From positions 1 through 8,377 of the forward strand of contig JAGPGI010000098.1 of assembly GCA_018056045.1 (NCBI GenBank): a DNA stretch of 8,377 nucleotides, written 5' to 3'. How positions within the stretch are numbered: position 1 is the stretch's first letter; each line of letters opens with the position of its first letter. This stretch comes from Paracoccus sp. (in: a-proteobacteria). Lineage in GTDB: Bacteria; Pseudomonadota; Alphaproteobacteria; Rhodobacterales; Rhodobacteraceae. Below are positions 1-5,439 of this stretch, in pieces. The position numbers and the translations under genes were made by a program. The notes beneath the pieces were generated by a model, which did no database searches, had not been told where the DNA came from, and was given only the letters and a program-made list of their open reading frames with translations.

Positions 1-43
1 ATAGCACCATGATACGCGCCCAAGGGGCAAAGATTGAGCCAAA

Positions 44-217
44 TTATGTTGGGAGCATGCGCTCGACATCGGCCATTACGGCGTCCTGGAGCTCTGGCCT
101 GAGCGCGCCATCGAGGGAGAGCACCTCGATCTTGATGCGCAGTTCGGCGCGGGTGCGGGCGGGCGTCTTGGCCAGACTGGCTTCGATCTCATCGATGCGG
201 ACCAGAAGCGCATCCAT
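44..217 (-). CDS. Small hypothetical protein (57 aa), possibly a gene fragment
   Basis: The reverse strand reads 57 codons from an ATG at 217 to a TAA at 44. The product starts MDALLVRIDEIEASLAKTPA and is rich in Glu, Arg, Leu and Ala with heptad-like spacing, so it is probably helical. I do not recognise the family. The forward frame across the same bases gives a Ser/Arg-rich peptide typical of an antisense shadow, which favours coding on the reverse strand. No good Shine-Dalgarno precedes 217, and about 20 bases upstream the sequence becomes the interior of an apbE-type gene on the other strand. The small gene may therefore have lost its own 5' end or promoter at that junction. It could also be a chance ORF. 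A short AT-richer stretch (1-56) surrounds its stop codon. Confidence 0.4.
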   Translation of the reverse strand: MDALLVRIDEIEASLAKTPARTRAELRIKIEVLSLDGALRPELQDAVMADVERMLPT

Positions 218-239
218 GGTAACCACGCGCCCGCCCGCG

Positions 240-839
240 CATGAGGTGCTGGAGATCGACCGCGCGGCCGGGTTGGTCAGGAAACATGCACCCATCACGC
301 TCGACCTGAACGGCATCGCCAAGGGCTACGGCGTCGACAGGTTGGCCGAAATGTTACGGGGCTTCGGCATCACCGGGTTCCTTGTTGGCATCGACGGCGA
401 GATGCGAGCCTCCGGGCTGCGGCCCGACGGCATGCCCTGGACCGTCGCCGTCGAGGCGCCCGATCCCGAACGCCGCGCGCCCCATTCGGTCCTGATGCTG
501 CAAGATGCCGCCGTCGCCACCTCGGGCGATTACCGGCATCATGTCACCGTTCAGGGCCAGCGCCTGTCGCATACGATGGACCCGGCGACGGGCGGCCCGC
601 TGCGGTCGTCGCCGGCCTCGGTCACGGTCGTCACGGGCAGCTGTGCCGAGGCTGATGCCTGGGCAACCGCGCTGATGGTGCTGGGTCCGCAGGCTGGCGG
701 CGAACTCGCCGCACACCTTTCCCTCGATGCGCTGTTTCTGATGCGCGAGGCAGACGGCATCCGGCCCCATGCCGTCGGGGCGCTGTTCGACAGCCCGATG
801 GTATCGGCGGCAGGCCGAGAGGGTCTGGTTCGTGCCTGA
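240..839 (+). pseudogene. 5'-truncated FAD:protein FMN transferase (ApbE family)
   Basis: ApbE enzymes attach FMN from FAD covalently to a Thr or Ser of target flavoproteins, such as RnfG/NqrC-type and NosR-type subunits, in a Mg2+-dependent reaction in the periplasm. About 200 C-terminal residues match the family: the DLNGIAKGYGVD block (about 303-338), GIDGEMRASG, VATSGDYRHH, SHTMDPATGGP, and the metal-binding EADAWATAL segment (about 648-674). Family members usually run 300-340 residues with a signal peptide. Here about 100-130 N-terminal residues, including the export signal and the first flavin-binding segments, are absent. The frame stays open back to an ATG at 9, but bases 9-217 read as a shadow of the reverse-strand ORF at 44-217, not as ApbE. 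The gene was therefore probably cut by a rearrangement near 218-240 and is unlikely to make an exported enzyme. A NosX-type (denitrification) origin is possible but cannot be shown here. Confidence 0.75.
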
Positions 840-981
840 GGTCTGTCCATTCGTGCAATAGGTCTTTGCAGGTTTCGTCAATTCTCGTGCGAAAACGGAC
901 AGCCTATGTCTTTCCCAAGCCCGGCGGCGTCTGTCGATGCCCGCCGCGGCCAGAACCACTTGGCAGATACAGGAGATCACT
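840..981. promoter_or_regulatory. Intergenic leader upstream of the secreted His-rich gene
   Basis: This 142-nt gap probably holds the promoter of the gene starting at 982. Visible structure is TGCAA-N7-TTGCA (854-870), an outer CTGTCC (843-848) matched by GGACAG (897-902), and an imperfect direct repeat ATTCGTGC / ATTCTCGTGC (849-856 and 881-890). A weak -35/-10 guess is TTCTCG (882-887) with TATGTC (905-910) and a 17-nt spacer, but the match is poor. The palindromes could be operator half-sites. I cannot assign them to a regulator. Confidence 0.3.
971..975 (+). promoter_or_regulatory. Ribosome binding site for the secreted His-rich protein
   Basis: AGGAG lies six bases before the ATG at 982. 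This selects 982 over the in-frame ATG at 937, which would put 15 extra residues in front of a clean signal peptide. Confidence 0.8.
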
Positions 982-1455
982 ATGCGGACTGTAAAATCTT
1001 TCACCACCGTCGCTGTCGCTCTCGCCCTCGCGCTGGGGTCAGCTGGCATTGCCGCCGCGCAATCCCATGATCATGACAGCCATGGCGCGGGGGCTATCGA
1101 GATCACGCTGAACGATGGCGCCAAATGGCAGGGCGATCAGAACATGATCACCGGCATGACCGCGATTCACGGAACCATGGCCGCGAACCTGGACGCGATC
1201 CACAACGGCACCCTGCCTGCCGATGCCGCGAATGGGGTCGCTGCCGATGTCCAGAAGCAGGTTGATTTCATGGTCGAGAACTGTGTGCTGGAACCCGAGG
1301 TAGACGAGCAGTTCCATATCGTCCTTGGTGAGGTGATGACCGGCATCTCGGCATTGGAGGCCGGCGAGGTCGAGACTGGCGCGGTGACGATCGTTCAGGC
1401 GTTGAACGCCTATGGCGAGCATTTCGAGCATCCGGGCTGGCAGATGATCGACTGA
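982..1455 (+). CDS. Secreted helical protein with His-rich N-terminus, probable metal binder
   Basis: This is a 157-residue exported protein of unproven function. Residues 1-26 are a classic Sec signal (basic start, Ala/Leu core, cleavage after AAA). The mature protein then begins QSHDHDSHG, a likely metal-binding cluster. The rest is predicted all-helical: residues 44-56 carry an LNDGAKWQGDQ motif, one Cys lies at 101 (ENCVLEPE), His at 112, and the C-terminus ends EHFEHPGW. I recall proteobacterial hypothetical proteins with the same KW...GM / NC.LEP / YG..F.HPGW pattern, often near metal or copper genes. That is memory, not a search result. It stands alone, followed by a strong hairpin at 1475-1505 and a convergent LysR gene. 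A periplasmic metal-buffering role is an inference from the His cluster and the neighbouring pumps. Confidence 0.8.
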   Translation: MRTVKSFTTVAVALALALGSAGIAAAQSHDHDSHGAGAIEITLNDGAKWQGDQNMITGMTAIHGTMAANLDAIHNGTLPADAANGVAADVQKQVDFMVENCVLEPEVDEQFHIVLGEVMTGISALEAGEVETGAVTIVQALNAYGEHFEHPGWQMID

Positions 1456-1474
1456 CGCCATGGGCGCAGGCATG

Positions 1475-1505
1475 GGCCGGCGCGGGCGTCACGCCTGCGC
1501 CGGCC
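1475..1505 (+). terminator. Strong hairpin terminator between convergent genes
   Basis: GGCCGGCGC-G-GGCG pairs with CGCC-T-GCGCCGGCC across a three-base loop, giving a 14-bp stem with one G-U pair. It starts 20 bases after the stop of the secreted protein and is followed by TTGTCTT, a weak T-rich tract. The loop TCA (1489-1491) is the complement of the LysR stop codon, so the left arm lies past the LysR gene and the right arm lies within it. It probably ends the forward transcript. It may also stabilise the 3' end of the LysR mRNA, but the reverse side lacks a T tract. Confidence 0.7.
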
Positions 1506-2394
1506 TTGTCTTGCACGGGCAGCGCCCCTCCAGCAGGTCGGCATCGGCCGTCAGGGCCGTCGCCATGAAGTCCAGAAACAGGCGGATGCGCGCGGTCTGG
1601 CGCAGATCCTCGTGAATCAGCAACCACAGGTCCAGCATGAAGTCCTCGGGCAGCGCGGCGGCGCGGATCAGGCGGGGGTCGCAATCAGCGATCACGCAAG
1701 GCAAGGCAGCGAGTCCGATCCCCGCCTTCGCACCGGCATGGGCGGCGATGATCGAGTTTGTCCGGTAAACCTGTCGCGCATCCGGCCACCAGCGGGCCAG
1801 ATTGCGGCTGAGCGGGCCATGCGCAGAGCCGTATCCGATCCAGTCACCCTCGGCAGGATCGCCCAGCGGCCGGTCCGCCGCGGTATAGGCGGCAAAGGCC
1901 AACCGCCCGACCCGCCGCCCGATCAGCGTCTCCTGTCCCGGATTGCCGATGCGCAGGGCCACGTCCGCCTCGCGCCGGGTCAGGTCCAGCACCCTATCCG
2001 CCACCACCACCTCGATCTCGATCTCGGGCCATTCGGCGCGGAAGGCGGCGACATGGCGGGGCAGCACACCCACCGCCAGCAGGTCGGTCGTGGTGATGCG
2101 GATCGTCCCAGTGGGCCGCTGGTCCTGTCCGGTAACCTTCAGCGCCAGCGCGGTGATTTCTTCCTCGATGCGGATGACGGAATCGCGCATCTCCTCGCCA
2201 GCCTGGGTCAGAGCATAGCCGCCGGGCAGCCGGTCGAACAGCCGCACCCGCAACCGCGCCTCGAACGCGCCGATGCGGCGAAAGACGGTGGAATGGGTAA
2301 CGCCAAGGCTGCGCGCCGCTCCTGAAAGCGACCCCGCCCGCGCCACGGCCAGAAACAACCGCAGATCGTCCCAATCCTGCGCCTGTGCATTCAT
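1489..2394 (-). CDS. LysR-type transcriptional regulator, probable regulator of the divergent metal-export operon
   Basis: This is a 301-residue LysR-type regulator of normal family length. The N-terminal winged helix-turn-helix covers about residues 9-66 (DLRLFLAVARAGSLSGAARSL, then the recognition helix around THSTVFRRIGAFE). A linker helix and a periplasmic-binding-protein-like effector domain run from about 93 to 285. The start at 2394 is chosen because AAGGGA (2402-2407) precedes it by seven bases and because it begins exactly where LysR homology begins. It is divergent from the HMA/ATPase operon with a 108-nt shared gap, the classic LysR target arrangement. LysR proteins rarely control metal pumps, where MerR and ArsR types dominate. 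It has four cysteines: C233, C238, and a CPC motif at 292-294 in the last dozen residues, which could bind metal. The metal-response role is inferred. An unrelated target gene is possible. Confidence 0.9.
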   Translation of the reverse strand: MNAQAQDWDDLRLFLAVARAGSLSGAARSLGVTHSTVFRRIGAFEARLRVRLFDRLPGGYALTQAGEEMRDSVIRIEEEITALALKVTGQDQRPTGTIRITTTDLLAVGVLPRHVAAFRAEWPEIEIEVVVADRVLDLTRREADVALRIGNPGQETLIGRRVGRLAFAAYTAADRPLGDPAEGDWIGYGSAHGPLSRNLARWWPDARQVYRTNSIIAAHAGAKAGIGLAALPCVIADCDPRLIRAAALPEDFMLDLWLLIHEDLRQTARIRLFLDFMATALTADADLLEGRCPCKTRPAQA

Positions 2395-2502
2395 GCAATG
2401 ATCCCTTGTCGAAATTGCCACTCCTGATCCTGAAAGAACAGCATATCTTGAGGTCACAAGCAATGACCGCCCCACCGGACGGCGACATGAAAGGAACCAG
2501 CC
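2395..2502. promoter_or_regulatory. Divergent promoter/operator region between the LysR and HMA genes
   Basis: These 108 bases separate two divergent start codons and must contain promoters for both sides unless transcription enters from elsewhere. CTTG-N6-CAAG (2447-2460) is the clearest palindrome and a candidate regulator site. It is not a textbook LysR T-N11-A box. A possible forward -10 is TATCTT (2444-2449), which overlaps the palindrome, and TTGCCA (2415-2420) lies too far upstream to be its normal -35. A well-placed ribosome site, AAAGGA (2490-2495), precedes the HMA gene by seven bases. Confidence 0.45.
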
Positions 2503-2721
2503 ATGACCAAGACCATCCTGCGCAGCGACGAATTTTCCTGCCCCTCCTGCGTCACCAAGATCGAAAAGGCGCTGGCGGCAACTCCCGGCGTGACCGCCGC
2601 CAAGGTGCATTTCAACACCGGCCGCATCGAGGTCGAGCATGACCCCGCATCCGCCCCGGTCGAGGCCCTTGTCTCGGTGGTGAAATCCACCGGCTACGAG
2701 GCCCGCCCCGCCGCATTCTGA
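2503..2721 (+). CDS. Stand-alone heavy-metal-associated (HMA) domain metallochaperone
   Basis: This 72-residue single HMA-domain protein of the ferredoxin-like CopZ/Atx1 fold carries soft metal ions in the cytoplasm to a P1B-type ATPase. The metal-binding loop is C13-P-S-C16, preceded by EFS where the usual family sequence is GM-T/H-C-x-x-C. The second helix (VTKIEKALAATPGV), the central strand (AAKVHFNTGRIEVEHD) and the final loop (STGYEA) follow the HMA pattern. The gene is first in the forward operon, with 64 bases between its stop and the pump start at 2786. That pump lacks an N-terminal HMA domain, so this protein probably supplies the missing metal-binding domain in trans. Which metal it carries cannot be read from the CPSC loop alone. 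Confidence 0.92.
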   Translation: MTKTILRSDEFSCPSCVTKIEKALAATPGVTAAKVHFNTGRIEVEHDPASAPVEALVSVVKSTGYEARPAAF

Positions 2722-2734
2722 CCGATCCCTTCCA

Positions 2735-2764
2735 GTCCGGCCGTGCCTGCCCGCGCGGCCGGGC
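2735..2764 (+). other. Intercistronic hairpin between the HMA and pump genes
   Basis: CCGGCCG (2737-2743) pairs with CGGCCGG (2756-2762), extended by one G-U and one G-C pair to 2735 and 2764, around a 12-base loop. No T tract follows, so it is not an intrinsic terminator. It could be an mRNA processing or stability element that gives more chaperone than pump, or simply GC-rich chance. Confidence 0.35.
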
Positions 2765-2774
2765 CTTCACATCA

Positions 2775-2779
2775 TGAGG
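2775..2779 (+). promoter_or_regulatory. Ribosome binding site deciding the pump start
   Basis: TGAGG ends six bases before the ATG at 2786. The alternative ATG at 2774 has no Shine-Dalgarno upstream (CTTCACATC precedes it), and its own first codons form this site. The start at 2786 is therefore preferred. The two differ by four residues. Confidence 0.6.
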
Positions 2780-2785
2780 CCCCGC

Positions 2786-4705
2786 ATGTTGACCCCTATC
2801 CTGACAATCCTTCGCCAGCCGGCCAGCCGCAGGAAGTGGCTGACCATCGTCAGCGGCAGCCTGATCGTGCTGGGCCTGATCGCCCTTTACGGGTTCGGCC
2901 TGCGCGGGCTCTGGGCGGCATCCATGCTGGCGGCGGCCTTTGTCGCCGGCTCTGACATCGCCTGGCGGGCGTTCCACGCGCTGCGCATTCGCCATTTCTC
3001 GATTGAACTGCTGGTGACCGTTGCGGCTATCGGCGCGCTGTTCATCGGCGAATATTGGGAATCCGCCGCCGTTACGTTCCTGTTCAGCTTCGGCGCCTGG
3101 CTTGAGGCGCGGACGCTCCGCCAGACCCGTGGCGCGCTGGCCGATCTGCTGAAGGCCGCGCCCGAGATCGCCACCGTGATCCGCGACGGCCAGCCGGTCG
3201 AGATCGCCGCCAGTGCTGTCCAGCCGAATGAGGTCGTGCTGGTGCGCGCCGGAAACCGCATCCCCGTCGATGGCGAGGTGATCGACGGTAACGCCGCCGT
3301 GTCCGAGGCCGCCATCACCGGCGAGCCGATCCCGGCCGAGAAAGCCCCCGGCTCCCACGTCCATGCCGGCACCATCGCGGAAAATGGCGTGCTGCGCATC
3401 CGCGCCACCGGCATCGGCGCCGATACCACGCTGGCCCGGATCATCCGCCGCGTCGAAGAGGCGCAGGAGGAACGCGCCCCCAGCCAGCGCATGATCGAGC
3501 GTTTCGCGCAATGGTATACGCCCGGCATCATGGTGCTGGCGCTGGGTGCCTGGGCGGTGACGCAGGACATTCGCCTCGCGCTGACGCTGCTGGTCGTGGC
3601 CTGCCCCGGCGCGCTGGTGATCTCGACGCCGGTCTCCATCGTCGCCGGCATCGGGCGGGCGGCGCGCTCGGGCATCCTCATCAAGGGCGGGCAGCATCTG
3701 GAAAGCGCCGGCCGCATCGACATGCTGGCGCTGGACAAGACCGGCACCCTGACCGAGGGCCGCCCCAGCCTGGTCGAGATCGTGCCTCTTGGCGGCATCG
3801 ATCGTGCCGAATTGCTGCACTGGACGGCGATCGCCGAATCCGGCTCGGACCACCCGCTGGGCCGCCCGATTATCGAGGCCGGCCGTGCCGAGGGCGAGAT
3901 TCCCGCGCCCGAGACGGTCGAGGAAGTGGCTGGCATGGGTCTGGTGGTCCACCACGACGGGCGGCAGGTCGCGGCCGGCAACCGGCGGCTGTTCGACCGG
4001 CTGGGCATCGGTTTCGACGCCGAGGCCGAGGCCGCGCTGGCCGGGGTTCTGGGCCGCGGGCGCACGCCGATCATCGTGGCGCTGGACGGGCGCATCGCGG
4101 GCATCTTCGGGCTGTCCGACCAGCCCCGGCTTTCGGCCCAAAGCGCCATCGCCCGGCTGCGCGATATCGGGGTGGGGCGCATCGCCATGCTGACCGGCGA
4201 CCAGCCGCAGGCCGCCCACGCCATCGCCGCCGAAATCGGCATCGACGAGGTTCATGCCGGGCTGCTGCCCGAGGACAAGCTGGAGTTGATCCGCCACTTT
4301 CAGGCCGAGGGCCGCCATGTCGCCATGATCGGCGACGGCATTAACGACGCCCCAGCGCTGGCTGCCGCTGATACCTCGATCGCCATGGGGGCCGCGGGCT
4401 CGGACGTGGCGATCGAGACCGCCGACATTGCGCTGATGGCCGACGATCTGGAGAAACTGCCCGAGGCGATGGCGATTTCCCGCGCGACGCTGAGCAATAT
4501 GCGCCAGAACCTCGTCATTGCGCTGCTGACCGTGGCCGGGCTGCTGTTTGGCGTGTTCAGCGGCGATGTGCATATGGCCGAGGGCATGCTGATCCACCAG
4601 CTTTCGGTGCTGGTGGTGATCGCCAACGCCATGCGCCTGCTGCGCGTCCCGCGCGGTCCCGGCGGACGCCGGCCTGCGCAGGCAGCGGTGCCCGCGACCG
4701 CCTAG
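2786..4705 (+). CDS. P1B-type heavy-metal-translocating ATPase with a CPG membrane motif
   Basis: This is a 639-residue inner-membrane ATP-driven metal exporter. Catalytic motifs are intact (numbered from 2786): actuator TGEP at 178, phosphorylated Asp317 in DKTGT, the HP dipeptide at 356-357 (SDHPLG), TGD at 470 and GDGIND at 516-521. Membrane pairs lie near residues 17-62, 70-110 and 250-290, with the last pair near 570-615. There is no N-terminal HMA domain; the separate HMA gene upstream replaces it. The transport-site motif in the sixth helix is C273-P-G275 rather than the usual CPC, CPH or SPC. The last helix carries IHQLS (H604, Q605) instead of the Asp of Zn/Cd pumps, the Asn/Met-Ser set of Cu pumps, or HEGGT. 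The metal is therefore unassigned. The absence of standard Zn and Cu signatures argues against a plain ZntA or CopA. It is the second gene of the LysR-divergent operon and ends 24 bases before a terminator. Confidence 0.95.
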   Translation: MLTPILTILRQPASRRKWLTIVSGSLIVLGLIALYGFGLRGLWAASMLAAAFVAGSDIAWRAFHALRIRHFSIELLVTVAAIGALFIGEYWESAAVTFLFSFGAWLEARTLRQTRGALADLLKAAPEIATVIRDGQPVEIAASAVQPNEVVLVRAGNRIPVDGEVIDGNAAVSEAAITGEPIPAEKAPGSHVHAGTIAENGVLRIRATGIGADTTLARIIRRVEEAQEERAPSQRMIERFAQWYTPGIMVLALGAWAVTQDIRLALTLLVVACPGALVISTPVSIVAGIGRAARSGILIKGGQHLESAGRIDMLALDKTGTLTEGRPSLVEIVPLGGIDRAELLHWTAIAESGSDHPLGRPIIEAGRAEGEIPAPETVEEVAGMGLVVHHDGRQVAAGNRRLFDRLGIGFDAEAEAALAGVLGRGRTPIIVALDGRIAGIFGLSDQPRLSAQSAIARLRDIGVGRIAMLTGDQPQAAHAIAAEIGIDEVHAGLLPEDKLELIRHFQAEGRHVAMIGDGINDAPALAAADTSIAMGAAGSDVAIETADIALMADDLEKLPEAMAISRATLSNMRQNLVIALLTVAGLLFGVFSGDVHMAEGMLIHQLSVLVVIANAMRLLRVPRGPGGRRPAQAAVPATA

Positions 4706-4729
4706 GCGCTTGTGCCTCATCGACAATTC

Positions 4730-4760
4730 CGCTCCCGTGTCCATGGCGCGGGGGCGTTTT
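4730..4760 (+). terminator. Intrinsic terminator of the HMA-pump operon
   Basis: CGCTCCCGTG pairs with CGCGGGGGCG in a 10-bp stem with two G-U pairs and a seven-base loop (TCCATGG), followed directly by TTTT at 4757-4760. It sits between the pump stop (4705) and the DUF924 start, so the DUF924 gene is probably not simply co-transcribed with the pump. Confidence 0.75.
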
Positions 4761-4773
4761 CATGGGGGATGAC

Positions 4774-5424
4774 ATGACCGATAGCAATGATGCCAGACAG
4801 ATCGGCGAGGTTCTGGATTTCTGGTTCCCCGAGGGCCGCGCGCTGGATATCGACCCTGACCGCCATGCCGAGCTGTGGCGCTGGCGGAAGCATGGCGGCG
4901 CGGACGGTGCGATTGCGGCGCGCTTTGGCCCGCTGACCGAACGCGGCGCGGCGAGGGCGCTGGATCATTGGGCCGGGACGCCCAGGGGCCGGCTGGCGCT
5001 GATCGTGGTGCTGGACCAGTTCCCGCGCTCGCTGTGGCGGGGCAGCAAGCGGGCCTGGGCGCAAGACCCGGCGGCCCTGGCGCAGGCGCTGGAAGGGTTG
5101 GAAAAAGGAGACTGGGCGGCACTTGGCCTGCCGTGGTTCCAGATCGCTTTCACCCAGCCCCTAGGCCATGCAGAGGGGTCGGACCATCTGGCCCGCATTG
5201 ATCGGCTGACCGCCCTGCGCCGTGACATTGCCGCCCGTGCGCCGACGCCGTTGCGGCCGCTCTATGCCTCGCTCGTCGATCAAGCGGGGCAGGTGCGCCG
5301 CATCATCGCCAGCTTTGGCCGCCACCCGCACCGCAACGCCATCCTTGGTCGCAGATCGACGCCCGAGGAGGAAGCATATCTGGAAAAGGGCGCGTTTCCG
5401 CATCTGCGCGCCTTTCGGGGGTGA
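4774..5424 (+). CDS. DUF924 family protein (TPR-like helical fold)
   Basis: This 216-residue soluble protein belongs to the DUF924 family, widespread in proteobacteria and without a firmly established function; family structures are all-helical and TPR-like. Hallmarks are VLDFWF at 13-18, the TPRGRLALIVVLDQFPRSLWRG block at about 69-90, and SFGRHPHRNAILGR near 180-193 with a C-terminal ST.EE..YL motif. The middle segment (PWFQIAFTQPLGHAEGSDHL) departs from the family's usual MP.MHSE region, so it may belong to a divergent subgroup. An alternative start at 4762 would add four residues but begins one base after the terminator T tract. I prefer 4774, which has a G-rich site (4764-4768) five bases upstream. 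Its own promoter is not obvious. It converges on the second pump with only 15 bases between stop codons. Its position between two metal pumps may be incidental. Confidence 0.88.
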   Translation: MTDSNDARQIGEVLDFWFPEGRALDIDPDRHAELWRWRKHGGADGAIAARFGPLTERGAARALDHWAGTPRGRLALIVVLDQFPRSLWRGSKRAWAQDPAALAQALEGLEKGDWAALGLPWFQIAFTQPLGHAEGSDHLARIDRLTALRRDIAARAPTPLRPLYASLVDQAGQVRRIIASFGRHPHRNAILGRRSTPEEEAYLEKGAFPHLRAFRG

Positions 5425-5439
5425 GCGCATCCCCACGGG

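Noticed and set aside
1..260. Insertion-sequence end or transposase remnant at the left junction
   Set aside because: No terminal inverted repeat, target duplication or recognisable transposase motif is visible in these bases.
2395..2640. 82-codon N-terminal extension of the LysR frame up to 2640
   Set aside because: The extension is antisense to the HMA gene and its promoter and has no LysR homology. The start at 2394 has a good ribosome site and matches the family start.
2612..4744. 710-codon reverse-strand open frame opposite the first P-type ATPase
   Set aside because: Its His/Gln/Gly/Asp/Arg-rich product has no domain pattern, and it lies opposite a fully motif-supported ATPase. Long antisense frames are expected in GC-rich coding sequence.
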